Positions 37,696-47,059 of a DNA stretch of 64,000 nucleotides are shown here, in pieces. The position numbers and the translations under genes are program-made. The notes under the pieces were generated by a model. It had not been told where the DNA came from and searched no databases. It saw only the letters and a list, made by a program, of their open reading frames with translations. The stretch is from Vogesella urethralis (GTDB lineage: Bacteria > Pseudomonadota > Gammaproteobacteria > Burkholderiales > Chromobacteriaceae): contig NZ_VMDW02000075.1 in the NCBI RefSeq assembly GCF_007644045.2, forward strand, positions 62,001 to 126,000, given 5' to 3'. Each line of letters begins with the position of its first letter. The stretch's first letter is position 1.

Positions 37696-39564
37696 ATGAC
37701 ACTACGCACGCGCTTGATGGTTTTTGTGCTGCTGGTACTCACCGCTTTGTCGGTGGTGTTCTGTACCGTGGCGTACTGGAAAATGAGCTCCGCGCTGGAG
37801 CAGGAAATCCAGAACGAGATCAAGATGTCTGCCGACAACAAGGTGAGCTTTGTCAGCGAATGGGTGGATAGCCGCCAGAAAATCGTGGGTTCGGTGCTGC
37901 CGCGTTTTGGCACCGGCGACCTGAAGCCAATGCTGGACCAGGCCCGTGACGCCGGTGGCTTCGACGACATGTACGTCGGCCAGCCGGACAAGACCATGAC
38001 CCAGTTTACCGGTGCTGCTCCGGTACCGCCGGGCTACGATCCGACCGGACGTCCGTGGTACCTGGCTGCCAAAGATGCGGCCGGCCCGATCGCCTCGCCG
38101 CCGTATATCGATGCTGCCACCAAACGCCCGATCATCACCTTTGCCCAGGCGCGCAAGGATGGTGGCAACCTGGTTGCTGTCGCCGGCGGTGACGTTACCC
38201 TGGCGCGTGTGGTGCAAGAAGTGACTGCCGCCAAACTGCCGGGTGAAGGCTATGCCTTCCTGATTACCGGCGAAGGCGACGTGATTGCCCACCCGCAGAA
38301 GGATTCCGGCCTGAAGAAAGTCACCGAAGTGGTACCGGGTCTGGACTTGGGCGCGCTGAGCAAGGACGGCCAGATCCAGAAAATCAGCCTGGATGGCGCA
38401 ACCAGCCTGGTGGCACTGTACCCGGTTCCGAAAACCAGCTGGCTGTTTGGCGTGGTAGTGCCGGAAGCCGCGGCACTGGCACCGGTGAAACAGCTGCTGC
38501 TGGTGATGATCGGCCTGGCTGTTGTCGGCCTGTTGCTGGCGGGCATTCTGGCCTACGCCGGTGTAGCCAAGATGCTGGCGCCGCTCAATGTGCTGCACAA
38601 AGCCATGGCCGAAGTGGCCAGCGGCCAGGGTGACCTCACCAAAACCCTGCCGGTGGGCAACCGCGATGAGGTAGGGCAGATCGCCGAAGCGTTTAACCAG
38701 TTTGTGGCCAAGCTGCGCGACATGTTCCTGACCGTACGCGACGAAGCCACCGCACTGGCTACCGACGCGGCCGACCTGAACCGGGTGGCCGAGCAGATCG
38801 CCCAGGATTCGCGCGTACAGTCCAGCGAGCTGTCGGCCACTGCGGCGACCATCGAGGAAATCACCGTCAGCATCAACCATATTGCCGACCACGTGGGCGA
38901 GACCGAGGCACTGGTATCGCGTTCGCGCAGCAACTCGGTGGAAAGCTACCGTGCCATGACCGAAGTGGAGCGTGAGGTGCAGTCCATCCTGCACGCGGTA
39001 TCGTCGCTGCACGGCGTGATGGGCAGCCTGTCCGGCCAGTCCGAGCAGATCAAGGGTATTGTTGGCGTGATCCGCGATATTGCCGACCAGACCAACCTGC
39101 TGGCGCTGAACGCGGCCATTGAAGCGGCCCGTGCCGGCGAAAGCGGCCGCGGCTTTGCCGTGGTAGCCGACGAGGTACGCAAGCTGGCCGAGCGCACCGC
39201 TACCGCCACCGTGCAGATTGCCGAGATGATCGACACCGTGATCCGTCGCACCGGCGAGGCCATCAGCCACGCCGACGTGACCAATGAGAAAGTGAGCTCC
39301 GGCGTCACCCTGTCGCGTGAAGCGGCCAGCAAGGTAGAGGCCATCAAGCAGAATGCCGAGGAAATCTCCTCGCGCATGAGCGAGATCACCTCGTCCACCG
39401 CCGAGCAGGGCGTGGCCACCAACGAGATGGCCCGCAGCGCCGAGCGCGTGAACGTGATGGCACAGCAGACCGATACCAGCCTGCAGGAAGCGCTGGCCAC
39501 CATCAATACGCTGGCGTCCCGTGGCGACGAGCTGAAGGCGCTGGTAGCCAAGTTCCGCCTGTAA
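37696..39564 (+). CDS. Methyl-accepting chemotaxis protein with Cache sensor domain
   Basis: 622 residues from ATG 37696 (GGGGAAG 8 bases upstream; an ATG at 37672 precedes that site). Membrane segment about residues 5-27, periplasmic dCache-like domain ([56 protein letters not shown]-like [18 protein letters not shown]), second segment near 270-295, HAMP, then the signalling tip [41 protein letters not shown]. dCache domains of this pattern bind amino acids or small acids. No CheB/CheR tether pentapeptide at the C-terminus. No other che genes lie in the window. Confidence 0.92.
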   Translation: MTLRTRLMVFVLLVLTALSVVFCTVAYWKMSSALEQEIQNEIKMSADNKVSFVSEWVDSRQKIVGSVLPRFGTGDLKPMLDQARDAGGFDDMYVGQPDKTMTQFTGAAPVPPGYDPTGRPWYLAAKDAAGPIASPPYIDAATKRPIITFAQARKDGGNLVAVAGGDVTLARVVQEVTAAKLPGEGYAFLITGEGDVIAHPQKDSGLKKVTEVVPGLDLGALSKDGQIQKISLDGATSLVALYPVPKTSWLFGVVVPEAAALAPVKQLLLVMIGLAVVGLLLAGILAYAGVAKMLAPLNVLHKAMAEVASGQGDLTKTLPVGNRDEVGQIAEAFNQFVAKLRDMFLTVRDEATALATDAADLNRVAEQIAQDSRVQSSELSATAATIEEITVSINHIADHVGETEALVSRSRSNSVESYRAMTEVEREVQSILHAVSSLHGVMGSLSGQSEQIKGIVGVIRDIADQTNLLALNAAIEAARAGESGRGFAVVADEVRKLAERTATATVQIAEMIDTVIRRTGEAISHADVTNEKVSSGVTLSREAASKVEAIKQNAEEISSRMSEITSSTAEQGVATNEMARSAERVNVMAQQTDTSLQEALATINTLASRGDELKALVAKFRL

Positions 39565-39580
39565 ACCGTGATTCAACCCG

Positions 39581-39606
39581 CACAAGCCCGGCATGCCGGG
39601 CTTGTG
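39581..39606 (+). terminator. Palindromic hairpin after the chemoreceptor gene
   Basis: CACAAGCCCGGC and its exact complement with a two-base centre, a 12-bp stem 17 bases after the stop. T-poor tail (GGCTT). It also argues against the upstream ATG-like starts of the next gene. Confidence 0.6.
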
Positions 39607-39624
39607 GCTTATGTAGAGGCAGCT

Positions 39625-40569
39625 ATGCAAGACCCGTTGGCCCAGGTGGCTATTGATGATGTGATCATTCTGGATGGCGCGATGGCGTCCGAGCTGGAGC
39701 GTCGCGGCTGCGACCTCAACGACGCGTTGTGGTCGGCCCGCGTGCTGCTGGAAGCGCCGGAGCTGATCCGCCAGGTGCACTACGACTACTACGTTGCCGG
39801 TGCCGACGTGGCCACCACGGCCAGCTATCAGGCCAGCTTCGAGGGCTTTGCCAAGCGTGGCATCGGCCACGAGCAGGCGGTGGCGCTGATGCAGCAGTCG
39901 GTACGGCTGGCGCAGGAAGCACGTGACGCCTTTTGCGCCGATGCGGCCAACCTGGCCGGTCGCAAACGGCCGCTGGTGGCGGCGTCGGTCGGCCCCTACG
40001 GTGCCATGCTGGCTGATGGTTCCGAATACCGTGGCGGCTACGGCCTGAGCGTGCAACAGCTGATGGACTTCCATCGCCCGCGTCTGGCGGCGCTGCTGGC
40101 GGCCGGCCCCGACTTGCTGGCCGGCGAAACCTTCCCCTGCGCCGAAGAGGCGCTGGCGCTGGCCACCTTGCTGCGCGACGAGTTTCCCGATGCCCGTGCC
40201 TGGGTAAGTTTTTCTTGCCGCGATGGCGCTAGCCTCAGCGACGGTACACCGCTGGCCGACGCAGTAGCGGCGCTGGCTGATTTCCCGCAGATCGTGGCCG
40301 TCGGCGTCAACTGCACTGCGCCGCGCCACATTGCACCATTGTTGGGCGAGGCAGCACGGGTTTCGGGCAAACGCCTGCTGACTTACCCTAACTCGGGCGA
40401 GAGCTACGACGCCACCACCAAGACCTGGCACGGCAGCAGCGACCCTGGCGCCTTTGCCGACGCCGCACGCCAGTGGCGTGCCGCTGGTGCCGCCTGCATT
40501 GGCGGCTGCTGCCGCACCACGCCGGAAGACATCCGCTCTCTCAGCGCCTGGCTGCGTCCGCAGCACTAA
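39625..40569 (+). CDS. mmuM: Homocysteine S-methyltransferase (MmuM-like)
   Basis: 314 residues from ATG 39625 with AGAGGCAG upstream; the frame is open back to 39568 but that lies in the preceding hairpin. Domain marks: IILDGAMASELERRG at the start, TTASYQASFEGFAKRG, GPYGAMLADGSEYRGGY, VGVNCTAP (first Zn-Cys) and GGCCRTTPEDIRSLS (the paired Zn-Cys). The enzyme methylates homocysteine to methionine using S-methylmethionine or SAM, cytoplasmic, zinc dependent. No S-methylmethionine permease gene is adjacent. Confidence 0.9.
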   Translation: MQDPLAQVAIDDVIILDGAMASELERRGCDLNDALWSARVLLEAPELIRQVHYDYYVAGADVATTASYQASFEGFAKRGIGHEQAVALMQQSVRLAQEARDAFCADAANLAGRKRPLVAASVGPYGAMLADGSEYRGGYGLSVQQLMDFHRPRLAALLAAGPDLLAGETFPCAEEALALATLLRDEFPDARAWVSFSCRDGASLSDGTPLADAVAALADFPQIVAVGVNCTAPRHIAPLLGEAARVSGKRLLTYPNSGESYDATTKTWHGSSDPGAFADAARQWRAAGAACIGGCCRTTPEDIRSLSAWLRPQH

Positions 40570-40607
40570 GCCTGTGGCTGGCACCCGCCGCGCTGGCTAG
40601 CCGAATC

Positions 40608-40642
40608 GACCCTGTCTGCCATGCAGAAAGGGTTTTGTTTTT
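40608..40642 (+). terminator. Probable terminator after mmuM-like gene
   Basis: GACCCTGTCTGC and GCAGAAAGGGTT form an imperfect stem with a 3-base loop, followed by TTTTGTTTTT. The 381-base space 40570-40950 otherwise holds one copy of the dispersed motif (40780-40789) and nothing else recognised. Confidence 0.65.
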
Positions 40643-40950
40643 GCAGGATATTTTCGGGAGTGGGAGTTTGCCGGTATCGGGTCGGTGTGGTGCGGGCAAG
40701 AGTGGGTAAGTCGTCACAAGGGCTGGGGCAAGCCCATGGCACATGTCGGCTTGCATCATGCCGCGCACTGGCGGGTGTTGCGGCCAACCTTGCCGCTCTG
40801 CCGGGCGCGGCCATCTGCCCTGGTTTCCGCTTATAGCCATCGCTGCCAGCCGGTACCGCAGTTGGCAAGCTTGTTGCTTGCTGCAGTGCAGCGTCAGCCT
40901 GCTTACCCGGCGGGCAGGGCGCGGACCTGATAACTGCAAGCGGTACAACC

Positions 40951-41590
40951 ATGACAAGCGAAAGCAAGTGCCTGGAAGGCGGACACAATCCGCTGGCACA
41001 CACCTGGGCGGAAGACCTGCTGGCCTTCCTGATCGGCACCTCCTTCATCGGCCTCGGCATGGCCATGTTCGCGCAGGCCGGCCTGCTTACCGGCGGCACC
41101 GCCGGTATCGCCTTCCTGCTGCACTACTACAGCGGCGCCTCCTTCGGCTGGCTGTTCTTCATCATCAACCTGCCGTTTTACTGGCTGGCGCTGCGCCAGA
41201 TGGGGCGTGCTTTCACGCTGCGCACCTTTAGTGGCCGTGGGCCTGGTGTCGTTGTTTTCCAGCCTGCACCGCACGCTGTTTCCGTTTGCGGGCAATCTCA
41301 ACCCTTACTACACCGGCTTGCTGGGCGGCCTGCTGATCGGCATGGGCCTGATTGCCTTGTTCCGCCACAAGGCCAGCGTGGGCGGGGTCAATATCCTGGC
41401 GCTGTACGTGCAACAGCGCTACGGCATGCGTGCCGGTAAGTTGCAGTTCGGTTTCGATTTGCTGGTGATGGCGGGCGCGCTGTTGGTGGCGGGTTGGCCG
41501 CAATTGCTGGGCTCGCTGATCGGTGCTGCCGCCATGAGCCTGGTGATCGGTTTTTACCACCGGCCGGATCGTTACATAGCCCAGTCCTGA
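40951..41590 (+). pseudogene. YitT family membrane protein, broken by a one-base frameshift
   Basis: Two overlapping frames together match the intact YitT paralogue just downstream. The first frame gives the N-terminal part to about 41229 (WAEDLLAFLIGTSFIGLGMAMF, LINLPFYW-like INLPFYWLALRQMGRAFTLRTF). The second continues from there (VAVGLVSLFSSLH ... GLLGGLLIGMGLIALFRHKASVGGVNILALYVQQRYGMRAGKLQ, HRPDRYIAQS). One extra base near 41227-41230 (TTTA) explains the shift: removing it gives TFVAVGLVSLF, aligned with TFAAVTLLSLF in the paralogue. It is either a true recent inactivation or a sequencing error. Confidence 0.85.
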
Positions 41591-41783
41591 CGCGGCAGGG
41601 TCAAAAATTGCGGTACTGCCTGCTTGTCATGGGGTAGGGGTGTGCCATGGGTCGTTTGCTTGGCTTTGTGGGTTGTAAATTGCTTTTTATTGTGGATATG
41701 CAACTACTTGATGCTTGTTAATTGTGAATGTTGGCAGTATTGGTAAAATGATGAAATTGTTGCATCGCAATAGAGATTCCGAT

Positions 41784-42422
41784 ATGACCGCTACTGCTTC
41801 TGCTTTGCCGCCACCGGCGGCTGACGACGCGCTGGGCCATAGCTGGCTGGAAGACGCGCTGGCCATTCTGGTAGGCACGCTGCTGATTTCCTTCGGCGTG
41901 GCCATGTTCAAGAGTGCCGGCCTGCTCACCGGCAGCACGGCGGGGCTGGCCTTCCTGGTGCATTACCAGACCGGCGTGCCTTTCGGCGTGGCCTTTTCGC
42001 TGATCAACCTGCCGTTTTACTGGCTGGCGGTGAAGCGCATGGGCTGGGTGTTTACCTTAAAGACTTTTGCTGCGGTAACGCTGCTGTCGCTGTTTACCGG
42101 GCTGCACGCGCAGTTTGCCCATTTTGATGGCTTGAACCCGTTCTACAGCGGCCTGATCGGCGGCCTGATGATGGGCATGGGCTTCATCGCGCTGTTCCGG
42201 CACAAGGCCAGCCTGGGCGGTGTCAACATCCTGGCGCTGTTTGTGCAGGACCGCTACGGCATTCGCGCTGGCAAGCTGCAGCTGGGGCTGGACTTGGTCA
42301 TCCTGCTGGCGTCGCTGTTCCTGGTGAGCGTGCCGGCCTTGCTGGGTTCCATCCTGGGCGCTGCCGCGCTGAACATGATCATCGCCATGAACCACCGGCC
42401 GGATCGCTACATCGGTACTTGA
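41784..42422 (+). CDS. YitT family integral membrane protein
   Basis: 212 residues from ATG 41784. About five membrane helices. Conserved stretches: AILVGTLLISFGVAMFKSAGLLTGSTAGLAFLVHY, LINLPFYWLAVKRMGWVFTLKTF, FYSGLIGGLMMGMGFIALFRHKASLGGVNILALFVQDRYGIRAGKLQLGLD and HRPDRYIGT. Members of the YitT/YczE-like family are thought to be membrane transporters or anchors, substrate unknown. It is a tandem copy of the frameshifted gene at 40951-41590, with an AT-rich promoter region between (41640-41780). Closed by the terminator at 42440. Confidence 0.82.
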   Translation: MTATASALPPPAADDALGHSWLEDALAILVGTLLISFGVAMFKSAGLLTGSTAGLAFLVHYQTGVPFGVAFSLINLPFYWLAVKRMGWVFTLKTFAAVTLLSLFTGLHAQFAHFDGLNPFYSGLIGGLMMGMGFIALFRHKASLGGVNILALFVQDRYGIRAGKLQLGLDLVILLASLFLVSVPALLGSILGAAALNMIIAMNHRPDRYIGT

Positions 42423-42439
42423 TGCCCCGGCAGGGCGTG

Positions 42440-42474
42440 AAAAAGCCAGACAGTGCACACTGTCTGGCTTTTTT
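42440..42474. terminator. Bidirectional intrinsic terminator
   Basis: AAAAAGCCAGACAGTG and its complement CACTGTCTGGCTTTTT around two bases, with A- and T-runs on both sides. Serves the YitT gene and the convergent dbpA. Confidence 0.92.
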
Positions 42475-42500
42475 CATGCGGCCCGAACGTTGCGGGCGGC

Positions 42501-43883
42501 TTATGCCACAAACCGCATCTTGTAGCTCTTGGCCTTGATCTTGCCCACGCTCAGGCGGTCGAAGGCCTGTTGCGCGATGTGGCGGTCCAGTGCCACGAAG
42601 GTGTTGAACTCGAACACGGTGATCTTGCCCACTTGCGTGCCCTGGATACCGCCTTCGCCGGTGAGGGCGCCCAGGATGTCGCCCGGGCGCAGCTTGTCGC
42701 GTTTGCCGCCGGCAATCTCCAGCATCACCATCGGCGGCAGCAGCGGGCCGCCTGGCGCCGGTTTCAGGTCGGCCAGGTCTTCCCAGGCCAGTTCGGCTTT
42801 CTGGTATTCCTCGATGCTGGCGGCGCGGCGGGCGTCGCTGGGGCTCACCAGCGTCAGCGCCAGGCCGTGCTTGTCGCCACGGCCGGTACGGCCGATACGG
42901 TGAATGTGCACTTCCGGGTCGTGCGCCACGTCCACGTTGATCACCAGGTCCAGGTCCTTGATGTCCAGGCCGCGGGCGGCCACGTCGGTGGCGACCAGCA
43001 CAGTGATGGTCTTGCCGGCAAAGCGGGCCAGGATCTGGTCGCGGTCGCGCTGTTCCAGCTCGCCGTACAGCGCTTCGGCGCTAAAGCCGGCCTGCTGCAG
43101 TTCGGCTACTAGCTCCTTGCAGCGCTGCTTGGTGTTGCAGAACGCCAGGACAGAGGTTGGCCGCACGCTGTGCAGCACGCGGGCGACCACGTCCAGGCGG
43201 TCGTCCGGGTCGATCTCGTACCACCATTGTTCGATCTGGCCGGCGTCGTGCAGCGCTTCCACTTTCACCATGTGCGGCTGCTTCATGAACTGCTCGGCCA
43301 GCTTGCGGATGTTGTCCGGGTAGGTGGCGCTGAACATCAGCGTCTGGCGGTTGCGCGGGCAGGCGCGCACGATGCCGACGATCTCTTCGATGAAGCCCAT
43401 GTCCACCATGCGGTCGGCTTCGTCGAGCACCAGCGTTTTCACGCCGGCCAGCTCCAGCGTGCCACGCGACAGGTGGTCTTGGAGGCGGCCCGGGGTACCC
43501 ACCACGATGTGGGCGCCGTGTTCCAGCGACGCGCGTTGCGGCGCCATCGGCGTGCCGCCGCACAGGGTGATGACCTTGATGTTGTCGATACAGCGCGCCA
43601 GACGGCGGATTTCCTGCGCCACCTGGTCGGCCAGCTCGCGGGTGGGGCACAGCACCAGTGCCTGGATGGCAAACCAGCGCGGGTTGATGTTGGTCAGCAG
43701 GCCCAGACCGAAGGCGGCGGTCTTGCCGCTGCCGGTCTTGGCCTGGGCGATCACGTCGCGGCCGTCCAGGATGGCGGGCAGGCTTTCCGCCTGGATGGCG
43801 GTCATGCTGGTGTAGCCCAGGCTATCGAGGTTGGACAGGACTTCCGGCGGCAGTTGCAGGGTGCTGAATTTGGCTTTGTTCAC
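42501..43883 (-). CDS. dbpA: ATP-dependent RNA helicase DbpA
   Basis: 460 residues. DEAD-box motifs in order: Q motif YTSMTAIQAESLPAIL, AQAKTGSGKT, PTRELADQ, VGTPGRL, VLDEADRM, FSATYP, LVATDVAARGLDIK, HRIGRTGRG. The C-terminal 75 residues are the DbpA RNA-binding domain (GKRDKLRPGDILGALTG, VGKITVFEFNTFVALDR, KIKAKSYKMRFV) that recognises hairpin 92 of 23S rRNA, so this is DbpA and not another DEAD helicase. It acts in large-subunit assembly. Single gene with its own terminator. Confidence 0.95.
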   Translation of the reverse strand: MNKAKFSTLQLPPEVLSNLDSLGYTSMTAIQAESLPAILDGRDVIAQAKTGSGKTAAFGLGLLTNINPRWFAIQALVLCPTRELADQVAQEIRRLARCIDNIKVITLCGGTPMAPQRASLEHGAHIVVGTPGRLQDHLSRGTLELAGVKTLVLDEADRMVDMGFIEEIVGIVRACPRNRQTLMFSATYPDNIRKLAEQFMKQPHMVKVEALHDAGQIEQWWYEIDPDDRLDVVARVLHSVRPTSVLAFCNTKQRCKELVAELQQAGFSAEALYGELEQRDRDQILARFAGKTITVLVATDVAARGLDIKDLDLVINVDVAHDPEVHIHRIGRTGRGDKHGLALTLVSPSDARRAASIEEYQKAELAWEDLADLKPAPGGPLLPPMVMLEIAGGKRDKLRPGDILGALTGEGGIQGTQVGKITVFEFNTFVALDRHIAQQAFDRLSVGKIKAKSYKMRFVA

Positions 43884-43964
43884 AATGACTTGGCGTTAGG
43901 TTGCGTTGGCAAGGCGCGGAGTGTAGCAGCTAGCGGCCTTGCGGCCAACCTTGCCGGTGCGATG

Positions 43965-45122
43965 TCAGCGTGCTGAGTGGCTTGCCAGCCGTAACAGCTG
44001 GCCGTTGCGGTCGTCGGCAAACCACAGCGCACCGTCGGCAGCCTGGGCAATTTCCACCGGCCCGGCCGGCCCGCCCTTGCCGCGCCACGGCCCCAGTAGC
44101 GTGTGTGGCCGGCCCTGGGGCAGACCTTTGCCATCGGTGGCGTAGGCCACCAGGCGCTGCCCGTGCTGGCGGTAGCCGTGCAGGCCTACCACCAGTTGGC
44201 CGCGCCAGGGCGCCGGCGCCTGCGGCCCTAGCCACCACGTCATGCCCAGTGGCGCGCTGTGCGCCGGCAGCAGCATGGCGGGGGCGCGGGTAGTGCGGCA
44301 GGCGTAACGCGGAAACTCCGGTGCGTTGCGCTGCGCGTCGTAGCAATACGGCCAGCCGTAGTGGCCGCCGGCTTGCAGCAGGTTCAGCTCGTCGTGCGGC
44401 AGGTTATTGTCGTTGGGCAGGCCGGCGGCCAGATGCTGCGCGTCGCGGCTGTTTTCGGCCTGCAGCACGCTGCCGCCGGGGTGGACGGCGATGGCCATGC
44501 TGTTGCGCAGGCCACGCGCCAGTACGCCCAGGTTTTGCAGGCGGCCGTCGGCCAGCACACGGTAGCGGCGAACGCTGCCGGCCGGGTTGCCGCCTTCTGC
44601 TTCGCTGCACAGCGTCTGGCCGCGCTGCGCTTCGCAGTTGTCCGAGCTGCTGCCGATGTTCACGTACAAGGTGTCGCCCGCCAGCGTAAAGCTGGTGAGC
44701 GGGTGGCGCTGGCGCAAGGGCAGGCTGGCGACCGTTTGGCGCTGCGCCGGCCTGGAAGCATCCAGCAGGCTGATGCGGCCAACCTCGCCTAGCAGGATGC
44801 GGCCATCCGGCAGCACCGCCACGCTGTGCGGGCGGTCCAGCTGGCGCGCCAGTACCGTCTTCTGCCATGTTTTGCCGCTGCGGGTGAAGCGCAGCAGGCG
44901 GCCAGCCGGGGCGTCCCAGCGCACCATCTCGGTCAGCAACACGCTGCCGTCCGGCAGCAGGGCGATGCCGCGCGGCAGCGTCAGCCCGCTGGCCACCACG
45001 CCGGCGCACAGGCCGGCGGCGGCGGGGGCAGCCAGCGCCGGCAGGCCGTCACAGTTGGCCGCCAGCGTGGTTTGCGCGGCCAGCCAGGTGGCGGCCAGCA
45101 GGCAGAGGCTTGTTTTTGTCAT
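43965..45122 (-). CDS. Periplasmic PQQ-dependent sugar dehydrogenase-like protein
   Basis: 385 residues. Signal peptide of about 21 residues (MTKTSLCLLAATWLAAQTTLAAN). The mature part is a six-bladed propeller of the GSDH / L-sorbosone dehydrogenase type: LPRGIALLPDGSVLLTE, RPHSVAVLPDGRILLGE, TLYVNIGSSSDNC, ARGLRNSMAIAVHPGG, LPHDELNLLQAGGHYGWPYCYD and GHPRPVEIAQ-like AGPVEIAQAADGALWFADD. Family members oxidise aldoses with PQQ; some lack cofactor. No pqq genes in the window. Divergent from the SiaA-like operon. Confidence 0.82.
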   Translation of the reverse strand: MTKTSLCLLAATWLAAQTTLAANCDGLPALAAPAAAGLCAGVVASGLTLPRGIALLPDGSVLLTEMVRWDAPAGRLLRFTRSGKTWQKTVLARQLDRPHSVAVLPDGRILLGEVGRISLLDASRPAQRQTVASLPLRQRHPLTSFTLAGDTLYVNIGSSSDNCEAQRGQTLCSEAEGGNPAGSVRRYRVLADGRLQNLGVLARGLRNSMAIAVHPGGSVLQAENSRDAQHLAAGLPNDNNLPHDELNLLQAGGHYGWPYCYDAQRNAPEFPRYACRTTRAPAMLLPAHSAPLGMTWWLGPQAPAPWRGQLVVGLHGYRQHGQRLVAYATDGKGLPQGRPHTLLGPWRGKGGPAGPVEIAQAADGALWFADDRNGQLLRLASHSAR

Positions 45123-45250
45123 AAATCGTTTGATTTAATATAACACCTTCTTTTGGAGGCTTTGTTTAACGATAGCGTCAAAGTCTTGTCACGGTTGCGT
45201 CACGACGGCTGCCTACACTGCGCGCATTCTTTCAAGCCGCAGGACAGATC

Positions 45251-46501
45251 ATGCAGCGCGACAACTTTACCCTGTCTGCCGTTACCCAGGTTGCCGGCCA
45301 CCTGCTGGACAACCCGCCGGTGGTGCTGCCGGACAGTACCAACTACCAGGTGCTGGAAGTGTTTACCAGCCACGAAGGGCTGGCCAACCTGCCGGTGGTG
45401 CGCGATGGCCAGCCGCTGGGCATCATCAACCGCAACCATTTCATGAGCATGCTGGCGCGGCCGTTCCACCGCGAGATTTTCGGCCGCAAGCCGTGCACCG
45501 CGTTCATGGACACCAACCCGCTGGTGGTGGACTACCACCTGCCGCTGACCGAGCTGTCGTTCATGGCGCTGCAGCGCGGCGACAAGGTGCTGTCGGACGG
45601 CTTTCTGATCACGGTAGACGGTGCCTACGCCGGCGTGGGCCAGGGCGTGTCGCTGATGCAGGCGCTGGCCGACCAGCAGGCCGAAAAGCACCGCCAGATG
45701 ATGGACAGCATCCATTATGCCTCGGTAATCCAGCAGTCCTTCCTACAGAGCTCGCGCCGCGACATGGCGGCCTGCCTGCAAGACTACTTCATGGTGTGGG
45801 AGCCGCGCGACGTGGTGGGCGGCGACTACTACTACTTCGTGAAGCGCGACGACGGCTTTTTCGTGGCCGTCATCGACTGCACCGGCCACGGCGTGCCGGG
45901 CGCGTTCATGACGCTGATCATGGCTTCGGCACTGAAGCAGGTGCTGGGCAGCCACGACCTGCACGACCCGGCGGCGCTGCTGGGGGCGATCAACCGCCAG
46001 GTGAAGGAATCGCTGGGCCAGCTGGCCGACCACGAGCGCCACCCCGAGCTGCATGTGGAAGTGCGCAGCGACGACGGCATGGACTGCGCCTTCTGCTGGT
46101 ACGACTACGCCAGCCACACGCTGACCTTTGCCGGCGCCAAAACCCCCATTTTCGTGCTGCCGCCCAAGGGCGACGAGGTGGACGTGGTGGACGGCAACAA
46201 GAAAGGCGTCGGCTATGTCAGCACGCCGCTGGACTACCAGTGGGACAACCGCACGCTGAAGCTGAAGCCCGGCAGCCGCCTGTACATCAGCACCGACGGC
46301 ATCATCGACCAGATCGGCGGTGCCAAGCGCATCTGCTTTGGCAAAAAGCGCTTCAAGGAACAGATTCTCAAACACGCCCACCTGCCGATGGCACAGCAGC
46401 AGCAGGCGCTGCTGGACGCGTTCCACCACTGGCAGGGCGAAAACAGCCGCCGCGACGATGTCAGCCTGTTCGGCGTACACCTGAAGGAAACCCGTCCATG
46501 A
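45251..46501 (+). CDS. CBS-domain PP2C (SpoIIE) phosphatase, SiaA-like
   Basis: 416 residues. N-terminal CBS-like domain (about 20-130; NLPVVRDGQPLGIINRNHFMSMLARP), a short helix, and a C-terminal SpoIIE/PP2C phosphatase from about 160: PRDVVGGDYYYF, AVIDCTGHGVPGAFMTLIMASALKQVL, LYISTDGIIDQIGG and SRRDDVSLFGVHL carry the metal-binding aspartates. Pseudomonas SiaA has the same catalytic domain but is membrane bound with HAMP; here no membrane segment is present. Its stop overlaps the SiaB-like start (ATGA). It should dephosphorylate the SiaC-like protein two genes on. Confidence 0.85.
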   Translation: MQRDNFTLSAVTQVAGHLLDNPPVVLPDSTNYQVLEVFTSHEGLANLPVVRDGQPLGIINRNHFMSMLARPFHREIFGRKPCTAFMDTNPLVVDYHLPLTELSFMALQRGDKVLSDGFLITVDGAYAGVGQGVSLMQALADQQAEKHRQMMDSIHYASVIQQSFLQSSRRDMAACLQDYFMVWEPRDVVGGDYYYFVKRDDGFFVAVIDCTGHGVPGAFMTLIMASALKQVLGSHDLHDPAALLGAINRQVKESLGQLADHERHPELHVEVRSDDGMDCAFCWYDYASHTLTFAGAKTPIFVLPPKGDEVDVVDGNKKGVGYVSTPLDYQWDNRTLKLKPGSRLYISTDGIIDQIGGAKRICFGKKRFKEQILKHAHLPMAQQQQALLDAFHHWQGENSRRDDVSLFGVHLKETRP

Positions 46502-47058
46502 GCCTGGACCACTTCTACCGCTTCCAGGACCTGGCGCGCCAGCAGCGCGTGGTCTTCTACTACACCGGCTACTTCTCGCAAGCCATCGTCAGCGCCATGG
46601 GCGACGCCTTGCGCCAGCGCCTGAACCAGACCGACGCCAGCAATGTGCAGCGTCGCCGCCTGTTCTCGGTGTTCATCGAGATGGCGCAGAACGTGGTGCA
46701 TTACTCGGCCGACCACGTCACCGCCGGCGACAGCAGCGACCAGGAAATCCGCCGTGGCGCGCTGTGGGTGGGCGAGCAGGATGGGCACTACTACGTGGTC
46801 TGTGCCAACCCGGTAGCGCGCGAGCAGGTTGGCCGCATCCGCGACAAGCTGATGCCGCTGCTGGGCATGAGCAACGACGACATCAAGCAGCTGTACAAGC
46901 AGAAGCTGCGCAGCGACAACGACGCCGAAAGCAAGGGCGCCGGCCTGGGTTTCCTTACCGTGGCGCGCGACGCTACCGAGCCGGTGGAGTTCGACTTCAT
47001 CGACGAAGACGGCCCGCTCAGCCCCATCACCATGTTCTATCTGAAAGCCTCGATCTGA
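46498..47058 (+). CDS. siaB: SiaB-like family protein kinase (DUF6272)
   Basis: 186 residues. Start SLDHFYRFQDLARQQRVVFYYTGYFSQAIVSAMGDALR, then an ATPase N-box FSVFIEMAQNVVHYS with Glu61 and Asn65, and a G-rich ATP lid ESKGAGLGFLTVARDAT. These match the Pseudomonas SiaB group, a GHKL-type kinase that phosphorylates SiaC. The start codon overlaps the stop of the phosphatase gene and the next gene begins one base after its stop, so the three proteins are made together. Confidence 0.85.
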   Translation: MSLDHFYRFQDLARQQRVVFYYTGYFSQAIVSAMGDALRQRLNQTDASNVQRRRLFSVFIEMAQNVVHYSADHVTAGDSSDQEIRRGALWVGEQDGHYYVVCANPVAREQVGRIRDKLMPLLGMSNDDIKQLYKQKLRSDNDAESKGAGLGFLTVARDATEPVEFDFIDEDGPLSPITMFYLKASI

Positions 47059-47059
47059 T

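Noticed and set aside
37702-40584. A 960-codon open frame on the minus strand opposite the chemoreceptor and mmuM-like genes
   Set aside because: Same reason: it covers two certain genes and the gap between them and looks like no protein.
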